Below, piece by piece: positions 1-11,812 of a stretch of 64,000 bases of DNA. Every line of letters begins with the position of its first letter. Position 1 is the first letter of the stretch. The notes beneath the pieces are model-generated. The model made no database searches. It was not told where the DNA came from and saw only the letters and a list, made by a program, of their open reading frames with translations. The stretch covers positions 7,765,969-7,829,968 of the forward strand of contig ML660774.1 in the NCBI GenBank assembly GCA_007570785.1, given 5' to 3'. This stretch comes from Antilocapra americana (lineage: Eukaryota; Chordata; Mammalia; Artiodactyla; Antilocapridae). Position numbers and translations under genes: made by a program.

Positions 1-272
1 TAATGTTCATAGCAGTGCTATTTACAATAGCCAGGACATGGAAACAACTTAAGTGTCCATCAGCAGAGGAATGGATAAAGATGTGGTACATATGTATATA
101 ATGGAAAATTACTCAGCCATAAAAATGAATGAAATTGGGTCATTTGTGGAGATGTGGATGGTCCTAGAGATGGTCATACAGAGTGAGGTAAGAAAGAGAA
201 AAGCAAATAGCATATATTAACTCATAACTGTGGAGTCTAGAACAATGGTACAAATGAACTTATTTGCAAAGC
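1..272 (+). mobile_element. L1 3'-end fragment
   Basis: The sequence from 'gttcatagcagtgctattta' through 'actcagccataaaaatgaat' to 'tggtacaaatgaactta' is the familiar L1 3' region in sense orientation. It is cut by the left edge and ends about 70 bases from the SH3 exon donor. Confidence 0.85.
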
Positions 273-341
273 AGTTATCTATTCCTGACCTGTGGTGACT
301 CTAGAAACAACAATCATTAGGGGGGAAGGGGAAGGGCTTAC

Positions 342-456
342 CTCTACATATGAGATTGGGAAAATGCCCACTCTCCCGTGATGCTCTCCCTCATACCAGT
401 TTTGATCAATTTTCCTGAGGATGTAGACAGTATCTCCTTTCTTAAATGACAACTCC
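342..456 (-). CDS. SORBS2: SORBS2 exon: main part of first SH3 domain
   Basis: The exon has 115 bases: one base completing a Lys codon, then 38 codons. It starts after a clear ctcttccag acceptor and ends at a GAG|GTAAGC donor (phase 0). The translation runs from ELSFKKGD through [14 protein letters not shown] to SYVE. These are the RT-loop acidic patch, the Trp of the ligand groove and the GIFPxxYVE end of an SH3 domain, and they match the first SH3 of SORBS2. The ALYDF-like start of the domain is on the upstream exon at 11766-11812. This domain binds proline-rich ligands. The next coding exon lies beyond the left edge. Confidence 0.97.
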
Positions 457-3400
457 CTGGAAGAGATACATTTAAATTTTTTTTTATCATGTCGCACAGC
501 AGTTATTCAGATCAGCATTCTCACTGGATCTGCATTTGGCTGGTTAATGTACTTCCAATATTAAAAAAAAAAGTCTGTGGAGCCCAGTTAGCAAAGGATG
601 CTCCTTCAAAAATTTTTAGAATTCATTTGAAACGTCACTTTAGAAATGATTGAAAAAGAGCAAATATAAACATCATGTCTGATTTAAATCACACGCAGAT
701 TAATATGAAATTCAGAGGTGGGGACAGATGATGGCTATCTAGTCTTTGGTTTATGGGAGAAGAGCTGTGACCTTGCCACAATGCTGGGTTCATTCTGCAC
801 TGATTTTTATTTGTCCTGAAGTTAGTTAGCTAGTTAGTTACTTCTCTCTCTGTCTCCTTTGTCTCCTTCTGTAAGCTCAAGCTTACAATGAGGAGACCAA
901 TGTCATTTAGCCTTAGCACACAAGTGCCAACATGAGAAAAAATTCTATTTGTTCCTTGAAGCTGGTTGACAGGCATTTAAGCAGAGTATCTTGATAGTGA
1001 TTTTATCTTGTGAAGCAGAAAAGATTTTACACTTTGATTTTTCAATGAGGCACAATGAGAAACATTTTTAAAAAGTGGAGTATGATTGACATGTAACATT
1101 ATGTTAGTTTTGTATGTACAACATAATATTTGTATATATTTCAAAATGACCACCACAATAAGTTGAGTTGACAGTCACCCCACATAGTTACCATTTTTTT
1201 TCTTATGATGAGAACCTTTAAGGTTTATCAGAAACTTTCAAATATGCAGTACAGTATTATGAAGTATGGTCACAAAGATAAACTTGTTTCAAGTGCAAAG
1301 ACATGCAAAGATTGCTTGTACCCTCCTTTATATTTTTTGTTTTTTAAATATAAAAAGAATTTCAAGAAGCTAAGTATGCTGTTCCATTTTGGCTGTTTCT
1401 AAGGAGACAGTAGGTAGACTGGGGTGTTTAATTTTAAGTTTATAAAGGCATTACTCGTCATGAATAATTCATGCCTAAATTGTCACCCTCACTGCTGTAA
1501 TTGTTCATGGCTTCATTTCCCAGGTGATTGTGTCTATGTGTTATTTTGCCTCCACAATTATGTTGCGTTGAAGGGTACTTATTTCAGATCTTTTGCCAAG
1601 AGCCCCACAGTCCCACACATCTGCCTTCCCACTCCCAAATCTACTGTATTGTTTTGTTCAGGACCTTGAGTTGGAGCGTTTACGTGTGCAGAGTACATAA
1701 CACAAAGAGGTTTATATTAAATGTAGACTATTTCACACTGATTAAAAGAAGTAATTGAAAAAAGTTGCATAATAAAAAGAATTATCACACATTTAGAAGT
1801 GATAAAATCTTCACAATGGATGTGTGTTAAATTTTCAGTAGCCCTAAAAGCACAGGAAATCCACAGAGCCTTCCATTCAAACACAGTACTTCCCTCTTCA
1901 TGCATGTGCCTCATATAGAAAATAAAAGCTGAAGTATTTTCATGCTTACAATCCAACAGTTTTATTTATACTAAGTACATTTTGTGTCTGGAAGTGAGAT
2001 CAGAAAGCTTAGCTTTAGAAAAAGAGTAATTAAGAGACAGCTAATTATTTTTCTTTAAAATATGAAAAGATATCTTTTCTATGTGTAAAGACTTGTATTT
2101 AAATTTTTCAAGTCATCTGGGAAAGAAGGACAGTGGTATCATTTTTCAGTTTTCAAAATTATGTTCATCTCATCTCAGAGCTAGAGAAGTCTCATTTTTT
2201 TCATTTATTTTTTTATTGAAGGATAATCCCTTTACAGAATTTTGCTGTTTTCTGTCAAACCTCAACATGAATCAGCCATAGGTATACATATGTCCCCTCC
2301 CTTTTGAACCTCCCTCCCACCTCCCTCCCCATACCACCCCTCTAGGTTGATACAGAGCCCCTGTTTGAGTTTCCTGAGCCAAACAGCAAATTCCCATTGG
2401 CTATCTATTTTACACATGGTAATGTAACTTTCCATGTTACTCTCTCCATACATCTCACCCTCTCCTCCCCTCTCCCCATGTTCATAAGTCTATTCTCTAT
2501 GTCTGTTTCTCCATTGCTGCCCTGTAAATAAGTTCTTCAGTACCATTTTTCTAGATTCCATATATATGTGTGAGAATACAATATTTATCCTTCTCTTTCT
2601 GACTCACTTCACTCTGTATAATAGGTTCTAGGTTCATCCACATCATCAGAACTGACTCAAATGTGTTCCTTTTATGGCCGAGTAATATTCCATTGTGTAT
2701 ATGTACGACTTCTTTATCCATTCATCTGTCAATGGACTCTAGGTTGCTTCCATGTTCTAGCTGTTATAAATAGTGCTGCAGTGAACAATGGGATACATGT
2801 GTCTTTTTCAATTTTGGCTTCCTCAGGGTATATGCCTAGGAGTGGGATTTCTGGGTCATATGGTGGTTTTATTCCTAGTTTTTTTTAAGGAATCTCCAAA
2901 CTGTCTTCCATAGTGGCTGTATCAATTTTCATTCCCACCAATAGTGCAAGAGTGTTCCCTTTACTCCACGCCCTCTCCAGCATTTACTGTTTGTAGACTT
3001 CTTGATGATGGCCGTTCTGAACAGTGTGAGGTGCTATCTCATTGTAGTTTTGATTTGCATTTCTCTAACAGTGAGTAATGTTGAGCATCTTTTCATGTGT
3101 TTGTTAGTTTTTTAGATAAATGTCTATTTAGGTCTTTTCCCCACTTTTTGTTTGTTTTTCTGGTATTGAGTTTTTCTGGTATTGGGTTGTTTGTTTTTCT
3201 GGTATTGAATTATGAGCTGCTTATATATTTAGGAAATTAATCCTTTCTCAGTTGTTTCATTTGCCATTATGTTCTCCCATTCTGAGGATTGTCTTTTCAC
3301 CTTGCTTATAGTTTCCTTTGCTGTGCAAAAGCTTTTAAGTTTAATCAGGTCACACTTGTTTACTTTTGTTTTTATTTCCGTTACTCTAAAGGTGGGTCAT

Positions 3401-4856
3401 AAAGGATCTTGCTTTGATTTATGCCATCAAATGTTCTGCCTGTGTTTTCCTCTAAGAGTTTTATAGTTTCTGATCTTACATTTAGGTCTTTAATCCATTC
3501 TGAGTTTACCTTTGTGTATAGGATTAGGAAATGTTTTAATTTCATTCTTTTACATGTAGCTGTCCAGTTTTTCCAGCACCGTTTATTGAAGAAGCTGTCT
3601 CTGCCCCTTTGTATATTCTTGCCTCCTTTGTCAAAAATAAGGTTCCCATAGGTGCATGGGTTTATTTCTGGGCTTTCTATCTTGTTCCATTGGTTTATAT
3701 TTATGTTTTTGTGCCAGTACCATACTGTCTTGTAAATTTGTTGTATAATCTGAAGTCAGGAAGGTTGATTCCTCCAGTTCCATTCTTCTTTCTCAAGACT
3801 GCTTTGACTATTTGGGGTCTTTCGTGTTTCCATATGAATTGTGAAATTTTTTTTTTCTAGCTCTGTGAAAAATGCTGTTGGTAATTTGGTAGGGATAACA
3901 CTGAATATGTAGATTTCATTTAGTAGTATAGTCATTTTCACAATATTGATTCTTCTTACCCAGGAACATGGAATATCTCTCCACCTATTTATGTTGTCTG
4001 TGATTTCTTTCATTAGAGTTTTATAATTTTCTGTGGACAGTTCTTTTGTCTCCTTAGGTAAGTTTATTCCTAGATATTTAATTCTTGTTGTTGCAATGGT
4101 AAATGGGGTTGATCTCTTGATTTCTTTTTGATTTTTCATTGTTAGTATATAGAAATGAAAGTGTATTGATTTTGTATCCTGCAACTTTGCTAAATTCACT
4201 GATTAGCTCTAGTAATTTTCTGATACTATCTTTAGGGTTTTCTATGTACAGTATCATGTCATCTTCAAACAGTGAGAGCTTTACTTCTTATTTTCTGATC
4301 TGGATTCCTTTTATTTATTTTTTATGCTCTGATTGCTGTAGCTAGGACCTCTAGAACTATGTTGAATAATAGTGGTGAAAGTGGGCACCCTTGTTTTGTT
4401 CCTGATCTTAGGAAGAGAGCTTTCAGTTTTTAACCATTGAGAATAATGTTTGCCTTAGGCTTATGGTCTTTACTATGTTGAGGTAGGTTCCTTCTATGCC
4501 CATTTTTTGAAGAGTTTTAATCATAAATGGGTGCTGAATTTTGTCAAAGGTGTTTCTGCATCTATTGAGATGATCATATGGTTTTTATTTTTCAGTTTGT
4601 TAATATGGTGTATCATATTGATTGATTTGCATATATTGAAGAATCTTTGCATTCCTGGAATAAACCCAACTAAATCATGGTGTATGAGGTTTTTGATGTG
4701 TTTCTGAATTCTGTTTGCTAAAATTTTGTTGAGGATTTTTGCAACTATGTTCATCAGTGATATTGGCCTATAGTTTGCTTTTTTTGTATTGTCTTTGTCT
4801 GGTTTTGGTATCAGGGTGATGGTGGCCTCATGGAATGAATTTGGAAGTGTTCCTTC

Positions 4857-5093
4857 CTATGCAATTTTTTGAAATAGTTTTAGAAGGATAAGCACTAGCT
4901 CTTCTCTAAATGTTTGATAGAATTCTCCTGTGAAGCCATCTGGTCCTGGGCTTTTGTCTTTTGGGAGATTTTTGATCACAGCTTCAATTTCAGTGCTTGT
5001 AATTGGGTTGTTCATAATTTCTATTTCTTCCTGATTCAGCCTTGGAACATTGAACTTTTCTAGGAATCTGTCCATTTCTTCCAGGTTATCCAT
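4857..5093 (-). pseudogene. L1 ORF2 reverse-transcriptase fragment
   Basis: Open fragment at the start of the RT domain, with [20 protein letters not shown] and [20 protein letters not shown]. Frames shift before and after it, so no full ORF2 exists. Other pieces of the same ORF lie at 4521-4754, 3756-4199 and 5626-5835. Confidence 0.85.
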
Positions 5094-6409
5094 TTTATTG
5101 TCATATAGTTCTTCATAATAGTCTCTTATAATCCTTTGTATTTCTGCATTGTCTGTTGTAACTTCTCCTTTTTCATTTCTAATTCTGTCGATTTGATTCT
5201 TCTCTCTTTTTTTCTTGATGAGTCTGGCTAAAGTTTTGTCAATTTTGTTTATCTTCTCAAAGAACCAGCTTAGATTTTTTACTCTTTACTATTGTTTCTT
5301 TCATTTATTTTTTATTTATTTCTGCTCAGATCTTTATGATTTCTTTCCTTCTGCTAATTTTGGGGTTTTTTTTTGTTCTTCTTTTCCAGTTGTTTTAGGT
5401 GTTAAGTTAGGTTGTCTACTTGATGTTTTTCTTATTTCCTGAGGTAGGGTTGTATTGCTATAAACTTCTCTCCTAGAACTGCTTTTGATGCATCCCATAG
5501 GTTTTGAGTTGTCATGTTTTCATTGTCATTTGTTTCTAGAAGGTTTTTGATTTCCCTTTTGATTTCTTCAGTAACCTGTTGGTTATGTAGAAACGTGTTG
5601 TTTAATCTCCATGTGTTTGTGTTTCTTACAGTTTTTTTTTCTGATTGACATCTAGTGTCATAGCATTGTGGTTGGAGAAGATGCTTGATATGATTTCAGT
5701 TTTCTTAAATTTACTCATGTTTGATTTATGACCCAAGATGTGGTCTATCCTGGAGAATATTCCATGTGCACTTGAAAAGAAGATATATTCTTCAACATTT
5801 GGATGGAATGTCCTGAAGATATCAATGAGATTCATCTCATCTAATGTATCATTTAAGATTTATGTTTATTAATTTTCTGTCTTGATGATTTGTCCATTGG
5901 TGTGAATGGGGTGTTAAAGTCTCCTACTACTATTGTGTTACTGTCAATTTCTCCTTTTATGTCTTTTAGTGTTTGTTTTATGTATTGAGGTGCTCCTATG
6001 TTGGGTGCATAGATATTTACAATTGTTATGTCTTCCTCTTGGATTTATCCCATGATCATTATGTAGTGTCCTTTCTTATCTCTTGCAATATTTTTTATTT
6101 TAAGGTCTATTTTGTCTGATATGAGGATTGCTACTCCAGCTTTCTTTTGCTTCCCATTTGTATGGAATATATTTTCCCATCCTCTCATTTTCAGTCTATA
6201 TGTGCCTTTAAGTCTGAAGTGGGTTTCTTATAGACAGAATATATATGGGTTTCATTTTTATATCCATTCAACCAGTTTGTGTCTTTTGGTTGGAGCATTT
6301 AATCCATTTACCTTTAAAGCGATTATTGATATATGTGTTCCTACTGCCATTTTCTTAATTGTTTGGGGTTAATTTTTATAGATCTTTTTTCTTATATTGT
6401 ATTTCTTGA

Positions 6410-7000
6410 CTATATAAGTCCTTTTAACATTTGTTGTAAAGCTGGTTTGGTGGTACTGAATTCTCTTAACTTTTGCTGGTCTGAAAAGCTTTTCATTTCT
6501 CCATAAATTTTGAATGAGACCCTTGCCAGGTACAGTAATCTTGGTTGTAGATTTTTCCCTTTCAGTACTTTTAATTTATCCTGCCATTCCCTTCTGGCCT
6601 GCAGAGTTTCTGCTGAAAGATCAGCTGTTAAGCTTATGGGGTTTCTCTTGTATGTTACTTGTTGCTTCTCCTTTGCTGCTTTTAATATTCTTTCTTTGTG
6701 TTTAGTCTTTGTTAGTTTGATTAGTATGTGTCTTGGTGTGTTTCTCCTTGGGTTTATCATATATGGGACTCTTTGTGCCTCTTGGAAATGATTTACTATT
6801 TCCTTTTCTATATTGGGGAAATTTTCAACTATAATCTCTTCAAAAATTTTCTCATACCCTTTCTTTTTCTCTTCTTCTTCTGGGACCCATATAATTTGAA
6901 TGTTGGTACATTTGATATTGTCCCAGAGGTCTCTGAGACTATCCTCAGTTCTTTTAATTTTTTTTACTTTATTCTGCTCTTCAGAAGTTACTTCCACCAT
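6410..7000 (-). pseudogene. L1 ORF1 remnant (196 codons)
   Basis: The longest open piece of the L1. It reads through the RNA-binding and C-terminal region of ORF1p (EKEIVNHFQEAQRVPYMINP, TPRHILIKLTKTKHKERIL, REWQDKLKVLKGKNLQPRL). The N-terminal coiled-coil part upstream is broken by frameshifts and stops. Confidence 0.85.
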
Positions 7001-7990
7001 TTTATCTTCCAGCTCACTGGTTTGTTCTTCTGCTTCAGATATTCTGCTATTGATTCCTTTTATAATATTTTTAATTTCAGTAATTGTGTTGTCTCTGTAT
7101 GTTTATTTTTTAATTATTCTAGGTCTTTGTTAATTGAGTCTTGCATTTCCTCCATTTTGCTCTCAAGGTTTTTGATCATCTTTACCATCATTATTCTGAA
7201 TTCATTTTCAGGTAGTTTGCCTATTTCCTCTTCATTTATTTGGACTCGTGTTTCTAGTTTGTTCCTTCATTTGTGTAGTATTTCTCTGCCTTATCATTAC
7301 TTTTTTAAACTTATTGTGTTTGAGATCTCCTTTCCCCAGGCTTCAGCGTTGAATTCTTTCTTCCTTTTGGTTTCTGATCTCCCAAGGTTAGTCCAGTGGT
7401 TTGTGTAAGCTTCGTATAGGGTGAGATTTGTGTTGAGTTTTTGTTTATTTCTCCTCTTGATGGGCTACACTGAGTGAGGTAGTAATCCTGTCTGCTGATG
7501 ACTGGGTTTGTATTTTTGTTTGTTTGTTGTTTAGATGAGGCATCCTGCACAGGGTACTACTGGTGGTTGGGTGATGCCGGGTCTTGTATTGAAGTGGTTT
7601 CCTTTGCGTGAGTTCTCACTATTTGATATTCCCTAGGGTTAGTTCTCTGGTGGTCTAGGGTCTTGGAATCAGTGCTCCTACTCCGAAGGCTCAGGGCTTG
7701 TTCTCATGGCATGGGAGACTCATCTTCCTAGAAGTCTCATTTTGATAAGTTTATTCCACCCCCAACCCCTACCACCTTTGAATAGTGGCCATTGACAACT
7801 TTTGGGAATAGCATTTTATCTCTTTTTCCTAGTTAAAAATTTAGACATTATGGATTCAGTAAAAAAAAAAAAATAGCATTTAAAACAGATAATTGTTTGA
7901 AACAAGTATCTGTCTCATGTTTGTTAGGATGTTAGGCACAAGAAGTACTCACATTTCTTGCAGGACATTTTATCCTGCCCAGAATGTAAG

Positions 7991-8112
7991 ACATTTGGTT
8001 TCTGCCCAAAGGTCCTTGATACGTGGTCCTGTCCAAAACCATTTGGCATGGACAAATACACTCATGGACAGTTTGGGTAGGACCAGATTTCAAGGACCTC
8101 TGGGCCAAATGT
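7991..8112. repeat. Imperfect palindrome, about 122 bp
   Basis: The left arm 7991-8037 (acatttgg...ggtccttga...gtggtcctgtccaaa) pairs with the right arm 8072-8112, whose reverse complement reads acatttggcc, aggtccttgaa, ctggtcctacccaaa. The loop is about 34 bases. This suggests a small non-autonomous DNA transposon or hairpin; I cannot name the family. Confidence 0.75.
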
Positions 8113-8387
8113 CTGCTAACCCTCACATCTAGCTCATGGTTGAAATGACTTTACAATGGGGCCAGTCCTCCTGAAACTTTCAGAGCTGTCTGGATGTGTG
8201 AGCCTTTTTTTTCAAGCTGTATGAGTCATCCACAACCATGATTTTTGTGTCAGGTTTGTAACTCAATTGGGGGTGATGCATAACCACTCTTTTACATTTA
8301 CTGAGAACAGAAAAAGAGGAAGGTGATTAACCTGCAATCAAATAAATTTATTGGTACTATGAGGGGAACAATTTTTTTTTCTTACTA

Positions 8388-10100
8388 GAGAATGGGAAAG
8401 TCTAAGGATTTCTTCAAGAAAATTAGAAATACCACGGGAACATTTCATGCAGAGTTGGGCTCAATAAAGGACAGAAATGGTATGGACCTAACAGAAGCAG
8501 AAGATATTAAGAAGAGGTGGCAAGAATACACAGAAGAACTATACAAAAAAGATCTTTACAACCCAGATAATCACAGTGGTGTGATCCAGACATTCTGGAA
8601 TGTGAAGTCAAGTAGGCCTTAGGAAGCATCACTACAAACAAAGCTAGTGGAGGTGATGGAATTCTAGTTGAGCTATTTCAAATCCTAAAAGATGATTCTG
8701 TGAAAGTGCTGCACTCAATATGCCAGCAAATTTGGAAAACTCAGCAGTGGCCACAGGACTGAAAAAGGTCAGTTTTCATTTCAATTCCAAAGAAAGGCAA
8801 TGCCAAAGAATGCTCAAACTACCGCACAATTGCACTTATCTCACACACTAGTAAAGTAATGCTCAAAATTCTCCAAGCCAGGCTTCAATAGTATGGGAAC
8901 CATGAACTTCCAGCTGTTCAAGCTGGATTTAGAAAAGGCAGAGGAACCAGAGATCAAATTGCCAACATCCACTGGATCATTGAAAAAGCAAGAGAGTTCC
9001 AGAAAAATATCTACTTCTGCTTTATTGACTATGCCAAAGCTTTGATTGTGTGGACCACAACAAACTGTGGAAAATTCTTAAAGAGATGGGAATACTAGAC
9101 CACTTGACCTGCCTTTTGAGAAATCTGTATGCAGGTCAAGAAGCAACAGTTAGAACTGGACATAGAACAACAGACTGGTTCCAGATAGGGAAAGGAGTAC
9201 GTCAAAGCTGTATATTGTCACCCTGCTTATTTAACTTATATGCAGAATACATCACGAGAAATACTGGGCTGGATGAAGCACAAGCTGGAATCAAGATTGC
9301 CAGGAGAAAATATCAATAACTTCAGATATGCAGATAACACCACCCTTATGGCAGAAAAAGAAGAAGAACTAAAGAGCCTCTTGATGGAAGTGAAAGAGGA
9401 GAGTGAAAAAGTTGGCTTAAAGCTCAACATTCAGAAAACTAAGATCATGGCATCTGGTCCCATCACTTCATGGCAAATAGGTGGGGAAACAGTGACAGAC
9501 TTTATTCTCTTAGGCTCCAAAATCACTGCAGATGATGACTGCAGCCATGAAATTAAAAGACGCTTACTCTGTGGAAGGAAAGTTATGACCAACCTCAACA
9601 GCATATTAAATAGCAGAGACATTACTTTGCCAACAAAGGTCCATCTAGTCAAGGCTATGTTTTTTCCAGTAGTCATGTATGGATATGAAAGATGGACTAT
9701 AAAGAAAGCTGATTGCTGAAGAATTGATGCTTTTGAACTATGGTGTTGGAGAAGACTCTTGAGAGTCCCTTGGACTGCAAGGAGATCCAACTAGTCCATT
9801 CTAAAGGAAATCAGTCCTGAATATTCACTGGAACGACTGATGTTGAAGTTGAAACTCCAATATTTTGGCCACCTGATGCAAAGAACTGACTCATTTGAAA
9901 AGACCCTGATGCTGGGAAAGATTGAAGGTGGGAGGAGAAGGGAATGACAGAGGATGAGATGGTTGGTTGGCCTCACCAACTCAATAGATGTGAGTTTCAG
10001 TAAACTCTGGGAGTTGGTGATGGACAGGGAAGCCTGGCGTGCTGCAGTGCATGGGATCGCAAAGAGTCAGACACCACTGAGCGACTGAACTGAACTGAAA
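8388..10100 (+). mobile_element. BovB LINE (RTE clade), 5'-truncated
   Basis: About 1.7 kb of BovB in sense orientation, ending in the typical BovB 3' end (cagacaccactgagcgactg) and a short actga repeat. Pieces of the ORF2-type protein survive at 8392-8622, 9050-9319 and 9240-9719, separated by frameshifts and stops. The RT active-site box reads RYADN instead of YADD. BovB is known from ruminants and squamates and was spread by horizontal transfer (family knowledge). Confidence 0.95.
9240..9719 (+). pseudogene. BovB reverse-transcriptase C-terminal remnant
   Basis: This 159-codon open piece carries the RT palm box as RYADNTTLM, with the second catalytic Asp changed to Asn, then KLNIQKTKIMAS, FILLGSKITADDDCSHEI and MYGYERWTIKKADC. 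It ends at a TGA in the conserved region before the 3' end. It cannot support retrotransposition. Confidence 0.85.
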
Positions 10101-11100
10101 GTTATGGGATGACTTCCACGTGTGATTACTCACTCCAGTCCTCTAAAGGTGTATAATACAATTGGATTTCGTTGGTGAGGGAGACTTTGTGAAAGTGGGG
10201 GTGGTGCAGGTGCCCTTGAGAACAACTGTGTTCTATACACTCCCAGGGGCAGCGTGTGGGAGAGTGGGCTTCCCCGAACCTTTGCCACGTTCACACATTC
10301 ACAGTGAGGATCTGGCCATGGAGCGGGGTGAGGGGCTTGGCACAGAGGCGACACCACACACACTTTTTCTGTGCACTGCCCCTCGCCCATCTTTCGATGC
10401 TTGTTTCTAATTAAGATTTCTCAAAAAGTGACTGAGCCTTGAGCGTATTTTATCCATCCTGTCATTCCTCAGGGCGTCACACATCTAAGGACACATTTGA
10501 TGGTCACAAAGAAGAAATGAAATTTACATGTTTTAAATCATTATTTTATAAAACTGACATGCCTTGTATGAATGATCACACCACATCTGAAGAATAGCAG
10601 TGGATGCAGAGCAGATGTTACTTCTCTCATCAAAAAAAAAAAAAAGGTTGTAAGCTTTCCTTCAGAATTGTTTTTAACCCCAGATTTAAGTCATGTTCAA
10701 CATCTTCACCTGTAAACAGCATTTTCGTATTCATTCCCAAATTCTGAGTGGTTTTATTGTTTATATATCTTCTGCCAGAGATGGATTCTTTAACTATTAA
10801 ATCATATAATATGCATTTTTATGAACAAATGCTTTGCCTATTGTATATACTTATTCCATCTAAACAGCATAGTGTAATTTAATGCCAGTATCTTGAATTC
10901 TATTGGAGAGCAAAGTTTCTCATAGTTTAGGCCTGTGACGTGGGCCATAACAAAGCTGGAATTCTTGCTCCTATTTAAACCTCCTTATGTCCTTACTATT
11001 CGCTTTCCCTAACCATGTGCCCATCTGATGAACAAGTTCCTAAAAAAAAAGAAAAGTGAAAAATTCCAATACAATTTGTGTTGTGTAAACACCAACATTA

Positions 11101-11280
11101 AAAGACCACAGAATAGGGAATTCCCTGGCAGTCCAGTGGTTAAGACTCCATCTTTATGCTTCCATTGTGGAAGGTGGAAGGTTGGATCTTTGGTTGAGGA
11201 ACTAAGATCCTACATGACCCTCATTGTGGCCAAATAAATAGATAAAATGTTAACCTCCTGAAAAGAAAGACCACAGGATA
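11101..11280 (+). mobile_element. tRNA-type SINE (SINE2-like) with 15-bp TSD
   Basis: 'gggaattccctggcagtccagtggttaag' through 'aactaagatcc' to 'gtggccaaataaa' is the ruminant tRNA-derived SINE. It is flanked by aaagaccacagaata at 11101-11115 and a copy with one mismatch at 11266-11280. Confidence 0.88.
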
Positions 11281-11765
11281 AAAATGTACTCAGAGTCTTT
11301 AAGCTCTGAGTATTGAGAAATGGAGATTTTTACTATAGCAGTCTTTGTACACAGTTCTAGTCTTTAACCACAAACTATCCTTGATATAGTTGGATAAATA
11401 AATGTTATCAAATTCTCTAAGTGTTAATTACTCCCCAACACTTTATTTTTACTTCATTCTTGACATGAAAATTCTAGAAACAATTAACATCCTTAATTTC
11501 ATTTTGTTTTTCCTATCCTTTTGAACTCATTGTGCTCTAACATATTTAGTGTAATTTAAAACTCAGTGTTTCTCAATGAAACTCAAAATGAAAATAAAAT
11601 TATCCCCACATCCCAATTAATTCAAAAGGAACCATTTAATTAGAGTTGATTGCTGAACTGGGAACTAGGTATTATTTGTAACACATCACAGTGCAGTATT
11701 TGTCTTTTAAAGTATTATTTATGTATTTAAAGTCAACTTAAATAATATGAGTGCTTAATACTTAC

Positions 11766-11812
11766 TTGGATGTCTGAGCCTTAAAGTCGTAAACAGCTTT
11801 TGCAGGCAGTTT
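11766..11812 (-). CDS. SORBS2: SORBS2 exon: start of first SH3 domain
   Basis: This 47-base exon is too short to show as an open frame by length. It lies between a ccttttcag acceptor and an AA|GTAAGT donor, and encodes KLPAKAVYDFKAQTS plus the first two bases of Lys (phase 0 in, phase 2 out). AVYDF is the ALYDF motif on the first SH3 strand. Joined to 342-456 it gives a complete SH3 domain, with about 11.3 kb of repeat-filled intron between the two halves. Confidence 0.96.

Larger units (their letters stand above)
2185..7743 (-). mobile_element. Antisense L1 LINE, about 5.5 kb, with 14-bp TSD
   Basis: The same 14 bases, agaagtctcatttt, occur at 2185-2198 and 7730-7743, so the insertion is 2199-7729. 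A degraded poly-T run (poly-A of the element) follows the left copy, as expected for an antisense insertion. ORF2 remains are frameshifted: endonuclease end near 5626-5835, RT entry around 4857-5093 ([20 protein letters not shown]) and a mutated RT box FEDDMILY near 4250-4275. The ORF1 C-terminal domain survives at 6410-7000. The element is 5'-truncated and inactive. Confidence 0.95.
457..11765 (-). other. SORBS2: Intron inside the SH3-1 domain (about 11.3 kb)
   Basis: This is the repeat-rich intron splitting the first SH3 domain. In coordinate order it holds unique AT-rich sequence, an old L1-like stretch near 1040-1200, the 5.5-kb antisense L1, the palindrome at 7991-8112, the BovB LINE, about 300 bases of GC-richer unique sequence (10130-10400) and a tRNA-type SINE. 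I see no further exon. Confidence 0.85.

Noticed and set aside
6728..7408. Plus-strand 226-codon frame
   Set aside because: It is the opposite strand of the L1 ORF1 region, with a hydrophobic low-complexity composition typical of antisense A-rich DNA.
9431..9979. Minus-strand frames of 62-119 codons
   Set aside because: They are antisense of the BovB reverse transcriptase.
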